64,000 nucleotides of DNA from Ephydatia muelleri (taxonomy: Eukaryota; Porifera; Demospongiae; Spongillida; Spongillidae). The translations under genes and the position numbers were made by a program. The stretch lies in assembly GCA_013339895.1 (NCBI GenBank), contig JABACO010000010.1:7268201-7332200 (forward strand), in the 5' to 3' direction. Under the pieces are notes generated by a model. The model saw only the letters and a program-made list of their open reading frames with translations. It searched no databases and had not been told where the DNA came from. Shown one piece after another: positions 52,025 through 63,603 of this stretch. Every line of letters starts with the position of its first letter. Position 1 is the first letter of the stretch.

Positions 52025-54640
52025 GTATGTGCTATACGTTTATGTACTCTATGACCTAATATTTGGGACTTACTTAATGTTGTAAAGTATGTGGGTCATT
52101 CCATATCAAGTCAGCTGACATATGCAATCCATGTTTCTAAATTGGCTCAATCCTTCCATATATACTGGTCTTCAAATGAGTCCACATTTCCCAATTTTTA
52201 TGTTAATAACCTTAATGGTTATAGGAATATGCAATGTTGAATTATTAATTAGTTTGCTGATATGCAATGCGGACTCAGAATGTTTGGAAAAGGGGGAGGA
52301 GGAGGGGTGGGATGTTGTACAGTACCTTGAAGTGGCCTAATAAGGGGTGGGGGTGGGAGGGACCTACAACTATTAGTAAAAATGATACAAAATAATACAT
52401 TATTGTACATGGCCAATGGATCATGGACACAACCAGTGATGAATGTTGTCATTTTATTCGGTTCAGTGTAACGTTTAAATGACGTAGTTGGGCACGATCC
52501 TATTAGACCGCAGTTGCTATGACGAGCTATAACCGACGTACACCTTTTGAATGGAGAAATACATTTGTTATGTACACGCATAGAAATATCACATGAAGGT
52601 AATACTTATTGGGAGCAGACTATTAGCTATTTCAGTGCATGTATGTTTAAGGATGCATACCTATTGCCACCGGCACAGAATGGGGATGTGGTCAGGTTGG
52701 CTCAGTGGTGCCAAATTAAGTTCTTCATGTCTGGTCAGAGGTTACAAACAATAATAAACCTTACTAAAAACATTTCCCTCCTTTACAAATAGTTAATGAC
52801 TAGTGAATGTCCTAAGCATCATTTTGGGGGTACGTTTGTACACCAGGGTGTACAGAAATTCAGATTGTGCATTTTTGCTACTACTGTACACACCAGGAGA
52901 ATCCAACAGCACACTGTTTCAAACCCCTGGATTGCCCTTATTTGGAAAGGGGATCTAGTACAGTTTGGCATTATTGATGGAAATTACGAATGTTTCCTTG
53001 CAGCATTCCAGCAACCAACAGCAGTTGGATTTACTGATCAAGATGTTACCTAACTATCATCGTCTCACCAAATCTGTTCAATCTGCTTAACACGCCAATA
53101 ATCACGATGCATTTAGAGAATCTTAGTGTACTCTGTTTTTCAATGTGTTGTGCGTGTGTGTGTGTGTGTGCTCCATGTGTTGCACCACAGTTGAACTACG
53201 TGTAAAAATGTTAAGGTGCCAGTTTCCCTCATATTTTTACCTCTATAAACTGTTATCATTTACTTTATGCACTGATGTCCTGCCCCCCACCCTTCTTCAA
53301 TTTACTCCCAACAATGGATAATTAAGTTGGATTGTATAGTTATGTAGTTTGTGTGTGGTGGGAAGGAGTGCATTGCCAGTTTCATCAGCAAACTTTTAAG
53401 GTTTGTAGGTGGTATGCATGTCATTATTTTTCACACACACAACACAGCATTGAAAAGGGGTGGGTCTTTTAAAGATGACTTTTGACCTCTCGTATCACTC
53501 GCTACGTGTATTTTGGGAAATAATTAGGCCTAGTCGTTCGATCTCGTTTATGTCTAAGACAACCATCCAACATAAATCTTTTTAGACGTGCATAAACTTC
53601 TCCTGGGAGTACACACTGTGCACGCTGGCATGGTCACAAGTTTCAGACTGTTGAATCGCCCCACTCGAAAGAGAGCCTCCGGTTTAGGCGTTTATAGTCT
53701 CGTACCCAGACCCAACTTTACGCAGCTGCTTCATGACCTCACCGCTACGCCGCGTACGCGCAGCGGTCGTACAATTCATCCGCAGCTGCGTAATGTTATA
53801 GGTCTGGGTACGAGACTAAGCCGTTTAGTGACATGGCAATGGCATGGCTGCCAACCTGCCAAAATACAAAACCTTGAGTTTGCGGTCCGTAAATTAAGGG
53901 CGCATATTCTGTTTTCTCTACCTCAATTGACTTCACATTATCCTGACACTGATGAAGGCAATAACCTGCGACTTTAATAAACTTAACGTTTTATTAATTA
54001 TTATTTAGCAATTAAGATGAAGGTGGCCGCGCCGAGGCGAGAATCAATTGAAACCTTGACGACCATTAATGGTCAAGATAGCGCCGGTAACCTAACAGGA
54101 TATTGTTTGAAGGCTCCCCGAATCAGAAAAGCCTATGTAATGGAAAAAAAACCAACTGGCATGAAGAAGTGTACCACTGTGCTGCAAATCATAATAAAGG
54201 GGGGCAACTCAATTTGTTAATTTTAACGATCAGTGGAATACAATAATTAGGTCAGAAAAAATTGATTTTGTGTACATGTTTATGGAAACTATATTTTGTT
54301 TTCCCGAAATGAAATGTTCAATGCAATGGTAAATATATATTTGCACTTTTTACATCTTAAAATGAAGTGGAAAAAGTTTAATAATAAGTAGTTAGTTAAT
54401 AAAATTCAAGAGTAGTCAATTGCCATACATTTAAATAGCTTTAATTGTAACTTTGTTTGAATAAATTAGAAACATTACTACTTAAAATTCAACACAAATT
54501 CAAATTACACTACCTCTATGTAATAGCAATAGAAGACATGCTATAGGGCGTCCTTTAAAACACCATCACTTTACTAGTGACCGCTGATTTCTGCATATGC
54601 TAATGTTTTTTCTTCTTAAATTATGTTGTGTTTACCTCAG
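52025..54640. other. Region downstream of DCTN6, unassigned
   Basis: Mirror of 3566-6171. An unassigned open stretch runs at 52547-53053 on the plus strand, and the small palindromic MITE lies at 53697-53816. A short open frame at 54017-54220 (MKVAAPRRESIETLT) begins in a GC-rich patch but has no recognisable homologue. The last DCTN6 exon is expected here but not found. Confidence 0.4.
53697..53816. mobile_element. 120 bp palindromic MITE flanked by TA (right copy)
   Basis: Mirror of 4390-4509, with the same inverted ends and TA flanks. Confidence 0.7.
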
Positions 54641-55565
54641 AACAACACAGGACAATAGTAATAAGAACCAGGAGGAGGTTAGAATAGAAAACCATGAAAG
54701 TCAAGGTGATGCTAGGAATGAAAATGAAGGATGTACACCCAATGAGTTTGAGGATGAGGTGAGTCAAGGACTGAAACTTTTGGAAATCATCAAAATGCAA
54801 ATGCAAGTGGTGAAGAGATAAATGATGTAAAGGAAGTTGGATTGATGTTCATAATTCTGAGGATGATGATGGTGTGTTCATTTTTCTGCATGCCTTGGCA
54901 TTACTTCTGTTTCATATGTAATATATTTATAAAAGCACATGCCACTAAAAAAAAGCTGATGTCAATATAGACAAAAATGCCCAGAATTTGATAATGCAAG
55001 TCAAATAAATTTGTATAGGAGATGCTGTAGGCATTCGAATTGCTCAAATAGATGAGTGTCAAGTGACCTGAAACGCTTGCCTTGCATAGTTGTATCAAGT
55101 GTAGGTACAAAACATAAACTGTACCGCCCATTTGGTGTATTGAAAAATTGTGTTGCAGCCTCCGAGTTGGAAAGATACAGTGGTGATATGACCACTGAAG
55201 TAATAGGATGGGAGAATGAACGAATCTGCATTATTGCATAGTTGCAGTTGCAAGAGTGTTTGCAAAAGTCAAAGGAAATGATGTGCGCACTAAAAGATGT
55301 CACAGTGGCCAGCCATGTTCCAATGTAGACATAAAGGGCTGGGAGAAAGAAGCTGATATCATGGAAGTTGAAAGATACCAAACAAGTCACAACCTTCTTC
55401 ATCAATGTGGATTTCAGAACATGGCTTACTGCTGAAGACAAGGCAATAATTTCAAATCATGATTGGCTGAGTGATACCCACAACAGACAGCACAAAACCT
55501 TCTAGTTCAACAGTTCCCTATATATGAGGTCTTGAATGACCTGTAGTTGTTTTTGGCCGGCAGTT
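54641..55565 (+). pseudogene. Degenerate integrase-type transposon gene, C-terminal part (right copy)
   Basis: An exon-like acidic segment at 54641-54758 (rich in E, N and D, ending at a good GTGAGT donor) is followed by a stretch at about 55060-55180 with LPCIVVSSVGTKHKLYR and GVLKNCVAASELERYSG. That pattern matches the domain after the integrase core in KRBA2-like transposon proteins and the better-preserved relic at 33690-35960. Downstream come KRCHSGQPCSN (remnant of a CXC-like zinc motif), LTAEDKAIISNHDWLSD and, in another frame, AQNLLVQQFP, a usual lead-in to the Ulp1-like domain. Stops and frame changes make it non-functional. No integrase core was found beside it. Family assignment is from recognition, not a search. 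Confidence 0.6.
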
Positions 55566-57351
55566 GTTGAAATGATGAGTCTGATGTGATAGTATATTTT
55601 TTTTAATTGTCCCCGTCTTATCTGTGTACACATTAACACAGAAGAGATAATGAGTAATCTTAGCAACACAGATGATTGACAAGACTACAGCCAGTTTCCA
55701 TATAAATTATTTGCTCTGCTGTATTTTTTGATAAACTGCTGTAAGTATTGCATAAAATATTTTCAGCAGGGTTATGTGCCAATTTGCATCTCCAAACAAG
55801 AGAGAAACTTGTCATTTTCCTGGTTTGTTCTACTCAAAATGGTCATGATGTCCCCCCTATGTTTGCAGCTAAGTCCTTCCAATTACCAGGTTTGGTATCC
55901 TCACTGAGAGTAAGGATATTAATTATCTTGATGAATAATATGTATTAAACATGAATACATTTTTCTAGCATGTGTTATCAACTGGGACACCATTCTATCC
56001 TATCCTCATACATTGATCATTCAGCAGGCAACAGGAAATCTGGCAATTAGTAACCTGGTTTCCTGTTGCTACTGATGATATGTACACGTAGGAGTTGTGA
56101 CAATATTACTTTGTGTGCAGCGACATGTACCGTAGAAAGGAATGACATACCAACCCAAGGTTTGCAACACCAATGATGGTTCTTGAAGATGGAACTCATG
56201 TATTGTGTACATTTCACACACCCTGATTTCGGCCATACCATGGATTTATTAGTTAAATTCTTCCAGTGTTACACCTGTGACTGCAGTCCTTAATGTTTGC
56301 AATGCATGATTTAATTACATACAATTTTGCATTGAAGAAAAAAAAGGTAGGAATTTATTTTATTTGATCATGTAGTATTCTCCATGTCAGTGCATGTTTT
56401 TTTGTTAACGGTGGAGACAGCATTTAAGAAGATCTCTGGTCATAAGTGCTATATCCAGAAATCATCCATCTCTGATTTGTAGTTATTTATTTATAAATTC
56501 CAATTAACAGCAGAACTGACAAGATCAGAACTACAATTATGTCACCTCCCTCCCCCCCCCCCCCCCCCCCCCCCAAGCATACCATTCTTCCCTGAACTGT
56601 TGCCTTTGAAACCAATGGCTTCTTGGCCCATGCTCCATTTTCTTTCCTGGCGGTTTTGGGATACCTCATTGCCAATGACAACAGCTCACTGGTGTACTTT
56701 TCACAAACAAATAATAGTTTTTTTTTTACTTGACATAAGTGGATTGAAAGAAGCAGACAGAAAGCAATATTTGCTGCATTAAGGCACAGTAACTATTTGC
56801 TTTTCCTCATGACCCATGGTCCCCATTAGAACAGTCTGATTCCACTCCAATTATTCTATGTTCATCAAATGGGGGGAAAAAACAACCATTTATGAATTGG
56901 AATTGTGTACAATGCCTGCATATATGGTAGAAGTGGTATAGAAGAACCAAACATACAACTGGCAACAATGCAATCATCACTTAAAATGTGGGCCCATCCG
57001 CACAAATTCACCAGTGAGCAAACCGAGATACCCAGTTTGAGGCTTGTCTCATACATGTAGGTATTGGTGAAGACATCAGTAACGAATTGTGCACCATACT
57101 TGGTGTGGTCCCGAAATTGTCTTAATCATACATCATTTTGCACAAATACAATGCAAAGTACACCAAATTTTATTGACATCAAGTAGATGATAAAATGATC
57201 ATCATAATGAATTCAGACTGCTGTATAACTTGAGGGTTCGTACGACGCACATGGTAGAAGACACAGATTGCTGGTAACTGAGACATTGTATGATAGAATG
57301 TCACATGCCCAAAAAAAAAAATGCACGATTCAAAGATGCAGTTGGAACAGA
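55566..57351. other. Intergenic, no gene seen (right arm)
   Basis: Mirror of 869-2639. It has a shorter poly(C) run (56552-56574) and an insertion of about 28 bp beside it (around 56600-56627), absent from the left arm. Confidence 0.5.
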
Positions 57352-59502
57352 TCAGATTTCACTGGAGTAAGGAGGAGGAGGAGATCGTGAGAACATATTT
57401 TGGTTGTATGATGGAGGTGGGTCCACAACAGGATAGGGTACACTTTTACCTCCAGCACAGGAACGTGTACCGGGTGTGGAGTGATCATCATGTTGAACTA
57501 TGCCACTCATGGCTACAATGTCGACACCATTGACGTCAACAGCAGTCACTCGACGTCTGTGTCCATACTTTTCCTTGCTGTACAGCACAACAGCCACAGC
57601 ACAAAGACCGACACAGACCAGGCAGGCAAATAGGACGATTGCCGGAATAACAAAGAATAGGTACGTATAGGAGCTAGTTGTGTCTTGAGAGGCAGTAGCT
57701 GTAGAGAATGTTACAGATGATTAAGCGTCTACACTGTACAACATGCAAAGGCTCTCACCTACAGCACCACAATTAGTGCCTAGCTCATCGGTACCATATT
57801 TACAGTCTTGATGTCCATCACACACTTGGCTGTGTGGTACACAGGTTTGAGTTTCGTAACACATCAATTGATCAGAAGAACAAAACTCTGTGTAAGATGA
57901 ACAGAACATGATGTAGCAGTCAAAATGGCACCATTAGATGTGTATTAATTTCACCTGATGTCATTACATATCTGTACATTGCTACAAGGGTTAAAAATGG
58001 AGGCTATCTAATTTTTTTAATCAGTAATACACGTGTTGGACAGTTGATTCCAAATTACATCCTATGATGCTTCTATGCATGTGTGGAATTTTGTTAATTG
58101 CATCACTACTTTGGCTAGCCAAAGCCGACAACACCCATCTGTCTTGCCTTTGATGGTGGTGAGCATTGTTGGCAACACATCATACAGGTCTACATGCAAG
58201 TCTTCGTTAAGCAATGGGAATGAAGTCCTATCCAGAGCTTGACATGTACACCTTGCTCTGGCAATGTGCAGTTGTACGAACATGCACTGCACTCAGAGCA
58301 CTGCAGTGTTGGCAGTTACGCACGATGGCTAGTTTGAGTACGTGCAAAAGTACCTGCAACTGATACCTGTTGTCATGTGCACTGTATGTATGTCAAGTAT
58401 GTCCATGTACAATCTATAATACAGTCATTGCACGTTGGTTCTGGACGGTGTTGCTATAATTTGCATGCAAAAAAAAAAAAAAAAAAAAAAGTGGAAAGTA
58501 TGCAATCTGAGATTGGCTGTTTCTCATGATACCTAGCACTTAAATTGGAATGTTCGTTTACTATTGTACCCAAAATAATACCCACCTCGCCTAATGCATC
58601 GTCTTACGGGGACACAAAAGGTCGTTACTGTGGCAATAAAGCTTTTTTTTTTTTGGAGATACTTCCGATCTGTCGGTTCTCTTATGCAATATGCAACACT
58701 TCCATACAAATATTTAAAAGAGAATAGTACAACAGCACAACATGGTATGTGTACACTGATTGATGTGCATACATAGAATTGCTTTCTAGTAATCAGAATA
58801 ATATACGGTCAAAATACAATACGAACACACCGATTACTCTTCATTTTCAACAAAATAAAGATGAAACATTAGATGGTTTTGTCTTAATGCAAGGGAACTT
58901 TTACTCCTGAATTTTATTCAACTATTCAATAGTTATTTTTAAAGTCATTGCAGCTACTACACAAGAGCAGTACAATACATTTACAGTTCAGATGAACTAG
59001 TTGGTGGTGGGCCCACTTGTATCATCTGATACTGCTATGATAATAATTTGCTGCAGGCTAAAAGAATTGCTACTCTGACTGGAACGTGGAAGTTCTATTA
59101 AATCTTGGCAATTTCTGATTGTGTATAGGACATGCAAACGTTTCATAAAAAACCCTCCGGCTCTATTCCGACGTTCGCCTTGAAAGTTCAAACCGAATCT
59201 ACAGCCACGCTCCTTGCATCCTCTACACACTGCACACCGTTCGGAAGTCAGTATGTACATTCAACACGATCATCAAACAAATGTGAGAAATAATAAACTT
59301 ACGGCATCCATATTCGTCACTACCATCAGAGCAGTCCCACTTTCCGTCACACTTTTGAACGAAGAAAGCACATTCGCCATTGGCGCAAGCGAAGGGTTGA
59401 GGGCGAGGCGCACAGTCCGACTCTGCCGTGGGACGGACCCAGGTGAACGACATGGTGTTCGTTTTTGTTTGTACACGTAAGTGTGCGCGAGTGTGTGTAT
59501 GC

Positions 59503-59533
<31 letters not shown>

Positions 59534-59653
59534 CGTTTTACGTGTATTATTGTGTGTGGGGACAACAACTCAATGGTAAGTACAATACTTACTTGCGATT
59601 GGAAGGCCGCCACACATGCATATCACAATCGAGATCAACGGGGTGAGAAACAT
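57352..59653 (-). CDS. LDLa-domain membrane protein with PPxY tail, complete model (right copy)
   Basis: Four exons on the minus strand: 59653-59593, 59422-59303, 57887-57759 and 57698-57352; all introns interrupt codons in phase 1. Exon 1 starts at ATG 59653 and encodes a 20-residue signal peptide ([20 protein letters not shown]) followed directly by GTAAGT. Exon 2 encodes LDLa domain 1 (six Cys, calcium box [12 protein letters not shown]), exon 3 LDLa domain 2, exon 4 the membrane span and PPxY tail. Predicted length is 218 aa, a type I membrane protein. Layout resembles vertebrate LDLRAD3 (LDLa repeats, one membrane span, PPxY motifs that bind Itch/Nedd4), though orthology is not proved. 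The 1.4 kb intron 57888-59302 could hide another LDLa exon; I saw none. Confidence 0.85.
58220..59302 (-). other. Intron 2 of the LDLa gene, outside the left arm's reach
   Basis: Together with 57888-58219 this is the intron between the two LDLa exons. It holds a poly(A) run near 58470-58490. I saw no further cysteine-rich exon. Confidence 0.5.
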
Positions 59654-60988
59654 CGCTCCAAATGTAACATCGATACTATACCGTATTATTGTAATTGGAT
59701 GTTACATGTATAGTATGGCGCATAAAGTGAGACTCAGAGGTTAATGTGGAGCCAGCGGAGCACCAAGAGACGAGTTTTTTTGAAAAGGGAAATGTTTTGG
59801 AGCGGGATTTGATGACAACATCGGCTTCGCTAAATGAATCCTAAAACCCTGCCTGGTTTATACCTCTAATTGCGCAGAGTAACGTTCTTTCATGAACACC
59901 ATGACGTCAGATAATTAAATGGTACTTACTATAAAAAATCACATTTTGGTCTGACATGAGTATTTAATGAACCTGGCTCACACCAAGCTATTCAGGGATA
60001 TTACATGATTGGAAACGAGGTTGTTATACGGCCAAATTACGGTATTTTAATTTTCTACGTTAGGGTGATAGGAGTATCGAAATCACAGAAACTAAGATTT
60101 ATCTTTGGTAAGTTGCTTGCTTGATAGTCGGGGGGGGGGGATGGGGACAAGTTTGACTAATGGGATACCTCAAGTTCTACTTACTGTATAAGCCCGTTAA
60201 GGTGTTCGAGTTAAGCTTGAAGTAACGAAAACCCTTGAACCTCTCCTCATCAGACAGGTTTGTAAACGTCTAACTACAGGTTTTCAGACCCATGGCACTG
60301 CATCGGATTGTGAGTTATTTTAGTAAATAGAGCAAGGTCTCTTGATTTCCACTGTGGTGGGCGGTGCCACTGCTTCTGCTATCTCTTCGTTTGTTCTTCT
60401 ACTGTAAGCAGATTGCAAGCACTGTCAGTATGCATAATTGTTATAGGGCATATTATAGGAGTATGGCTAGAAGAAGCCTATTTGATAGATGCAAACGGTT
60501 CCAGAATAAAACTACTTACTACTTTTTATTAGCCTGAGGTCAATTTATCTGGTAATGTTCAAGTTACTGATTTAAATACTGAGTTATTAAAGTTAAATAT
60601 CATTTTATGTTTATTGGCTTATTAAAGCTAATTAATTTTGTTTATAAATGGCAATTACACACATTCCTTAATTAGAGACACATAAATTAACTACTGATCA
60701 TTGATACCTCAATTAATTAACTTCAATAGTGAGTTATTAAATTACCATGTCTCTTGATTGTGGTGAGGATTATCAAGTTTGATTTGTTGATTGGAATTTT
60801 TTAATAACAAAAATGTAGCAATTGAAATAATTGTAGTTTTGGACTTTATTGTCTACTAAAAAATAATAATCATAATACAGGTTGTTGCACATTATTAGTT
60901 CATGTTAATTAACACTATTGTTGTTGATTGTAGTTAGTTAATATTACTTCTCCCCCCCTCCATGTAATTTAATATCCCTGAGCTATTG
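59654..60988. other. Upstream of LDLa gene, no gene seen
   Basis: Single-copy sequence that should include the LDLa gene promoter just above 59653. From about 60530 to 60950 it is a decayed AT-rich stretch dense in TTAATTAA-like words. No coding sequence was recognised. Confidence 0.45.
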
Positions 60989-61761
60989 CAGTGGCGGCAG
61001 AAGGTATATAAATATACAGCAGGGGGCGGATACAGGGCTTTGGTTAATAGTATTCCTCTTGTTCGGGTAGGGAGATGGGGAAGTGCGGCAAGAAGCTCCC
61101 CCATCGAGATGTTTTTCGGTGAATTATTGCATTAAAAACTACTACAAATTAGCGTAATAGATGTGCTATGCTATGCCCTCTGGCTACACAGCTCGCTTTT
61201 GGTAGCTCACAATCAATTTTCGAGTTAGCCATTTCCAACACTACTATGATGACCTGCTTTTTTTTAACACTTCGATGCCCACTTCACGTAACCAGCCTTC
61301 GCTTCAAATTGCACAGGGAAAAAAAACGTGTAGAATCATTTTGGAATCATTATGTGATTGAACTGTAAAAATCACACATGTTTGATTTAATGCAATGTCT
61401 TTAAAGAGGATTTTAAAATCCTTTACTGATAAAATCAAAACTTGGGATCTTTTCCGTGAAAAGGACATTATAAAATTTTGCGCAATTGGCTAATTAAAAA
61501 TTCAGAGCCTTACAGCTCTGTGATAGATACTCCGATTCTCAGTGCGTAAGTAGCAATGTGTAGAGGATATTTCAGACTTCTATAATATTTATTTAAAAAA
61601 ACATGTTAGGTCCTTTTCGCGGAAATGATGCCACTTGATTTGACCCATTTTTTCCCTGTGTTGTCAAGAACGTGATAGATGATTACAGGTGACAATGTAC
61701 CAATGCCATTATTGGGGGTTCTTGAGACCTCCCTCTCTCCTCCCCCTTTCTGCCGCCACTG
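60989..61761. mobile_element. 773 bp TIR element with 5 bp target duplication
   Basis: The ends are a perfect 14 bp inverted pair, CAGTGGCGGCAGAA and TTCTGCCGCCACTG, flanked on both sides by TATTG. The interior has no transposase and encloses a second element at 61452-61624. It is a non-autonomous DNA transposon; the CAGTGGCG start resembles that of the element at 25579, but the superfamily is not assigned. Confidence 0.8.
61452..61624. mobile_element. 173 bp MITE nested in the 773 bp element
   Basis: Inverted ends TTCCGTGAAAAGGACA and TTCCGCGAAAAGGACC-type. The body is homologous, in opposite orientation, to the MITE in DCTN6 intron 5 (6452-6670). Confidence 0.7.
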
Positions 61762-62554
61762 TATTGAACTATACATACAGTATAGGCTTACGCGTGACTT
61801 CGTCAATTATACTTAGCGTTTTTAGCAGCTTACACGGTTTTTTCAGCCAAGAGGAGACAGTATCAGGGAAAAAAAATGTCCTTCATTTGAACTTGAACAT
61901 CATCTCTTTGCCCTCGCAATTTTGCTTTCTCAAGATTCTTTGGAGCATTCATGCTTTTGCATGCATCAGTTTAAGCTCCGAAAAACTGAATTTTTACGGT
62001 GATAGTCCAAACTATCATGGCGAGCCATGACCAACAATCCATCTTTGCCTGTGGTTTTCTAAGATTTTGCATTAAAATCTATATGCTACAAGCTATTTGA
62101 AAAGTCGTTGAGGAGAAAAGAACTCATTAGTTGCACAGCCCACATTCCAATAATAGACTTTAAACCAGCCATTTGTGCTTTTCAAGTCATGAAACTTGCT
62201 CCTTTATCTCCTTCTTTGTGTAAGTCCTTATACAGTGACTCTTCAAGCATTCTACTCTTTTCTTGCATGAAAGAACTTAACCTTACCTTCCAACGCACAA
62301 TCTGGCCAACACATGGCTCCATATGGCAACATATCCTGTTGTAGCTATTGATGAACATTAACTCCCTAGCAACGCATATCTTCTGACAAACAAGATATTT
62401 TAAGCACAACTTTCAGGATTTGATAGCATGCACAACCATGTACATATACAGCAAAAAATTTGAAACACAATGCTACCGATTTCTTTTTCTTTGCCAGTCT
62501 ATGTATGCTAAATATAGTTATCTGCTTCAAAGTTAAATAGTACAGCATGAGTCC
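61762..62554. other. Unassigned sequence between two elements
   Basis: Open stretches exist on both strands (for example 61689-62030 plus and 62182-62409 minus), but none has a recognisable domain or splice context. No gene is called. Confidence 0.4.
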
Positions 62555-63603
62555 TGTCACGCAAGAATTAGTCCTCCCCAAAATAGTCTCCCGGACCAGT
62601 ATTTTGGTCCCCCTATGAAAAAACTGGACCTCTTATTTTGTAGCGGTCCTCCTTGAAAGATTTTGTCCTCCACTTTTAAAACCGTTTATTTAAATAAATG
62701 AAATTAATATCTCTCGGAACGTACATAATGGTCTCTGTGGTTCTAGTCTCCCCTTCAGATGCTTGCTCTCATCGTTGTTAATTTAAAATCACATGCATGT
62801 CACATGACACATGTCTCTCACATGTACATAAGCACTATGCACAAATGAAGAAATGTTAGATGAAACATTTACTTGGTGGTTTTACTTACAGTTGAGTGCA
62901 TTGTTTACATGTCATACTTGATTTACTTTGCTTTCAGTAATACTCTCACAATTAGCATGGCACCACTCTCTGCATTGACTGCATTGCACAAGAGTTACTA
63001 CTGCATGATGCATTTCTGCTCTCCCAGGCCATGGTGTCTGCAGGTACAATAAACTGGAGGGAAAATGCCCTGCACTGAAGCACTGGCGGAGATGATTCCT
63101 CATTTCTTTCTGTTCGTTTGTCTCCATATATGTCAGTGAATCTCTTCCAGAGCACAGAGCTACTGCAAATATAGCCAAAAGCCCACAATCGTTTCCACCG
63201 GTCTGTGTGTGAACGTCGATGTTGAAGCTGCTTGTAGGAGTTCTCAGAATTGCGTCGTCGTCTTCACTAGCTCCATCTTCTTCACTAGTGCCATCTTCTT
63301 CACCATTGCTAGCATCCTAACACCATCGTTGACACCAACCTATTCATACACTATGTACACTGCATCATCGTTATCTATAAAACAGCCATCGTATGTGACA
63401 AAAAAAGGACTAGCAGATACGATCATACCATCACCTTGTTCTTCGTCACTCTCGTTTTGATACTGACTTGCCGTGTACCACCTTAAGTACCTGTTTACAG
63501 GGGGACCAAAATAAGCTTGTGCGGACCAAATTAGTCAGGAGGGACCTCATACAAAATTGGTCCGGGAGACTACATTTTAGGGGAGACCAAAATTTTCGTG
63601 ACA
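62555..63603 (-). mobile_element. 1,049 bp element with long imperfect TIRs carrying a protease-like exon
   Basis: The ends match in reverse complement over about 50 bp: TGTCACGCAAGAATTAGTCC inward to AGTCTCCCGGACCA on the left, TGTCACGAAAATTTTGGTCT inward to AGTCTCCCGGACCA on the right. Further GGTCC-rich similarity continues inward. No clear target duplication. It carries the open frame at 62912-63316 on the minus strand. TGT-starting ends and an Ulp1-type protein fit Ginger-like elements; inference. Confidence 0.7.
62912..63316 (-). CDS. Ulp1/C48-like protease C-half with zinc-finger-like tail (element-borne)
   Basis: Open for 134 codons from an acceptor-like AG at 63318-63317 to a stop at 62912. 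The N-terminal part is acidic with a short internal repeat (NGEEDGTS / SEEDGASE). It then reads FNIDVHTQTGGNDCGLLAIF, with the Gln and Cys of a C48-type cysteine protease active site, followed by the usual downstream helix region. It ends with VQCSQCREWCHANC, which looks like the last part of a PHD/RING-type zinc finger (C-x2-C, W-C-H, C). The catalytic His and Asp would lie in an upstream exon that is not present inside the element. The frame is intact here, unlike the relics at 22301 and 33690. Confidence 0.65.
   Translation of the reverse strand, partial: DASNGEEDGTSEEDGASEDDDAILRTPTSSFNIDVHTQTGGNDCGLLAIFAVALCSGRDSLTYMETNEQKEMRNHLRQCFSAGHFPSSLLYLQTPWPGRAEMHHAVVTLVQCSQCREWCHANCESITESKVNQV

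Noticed and set aside
52547..52792. Candidate last exon of DCTN6
   Set aside because: The encoded text does not resemble the DCTN6 C-terminus, and the splice acceptor context is unconvincing.
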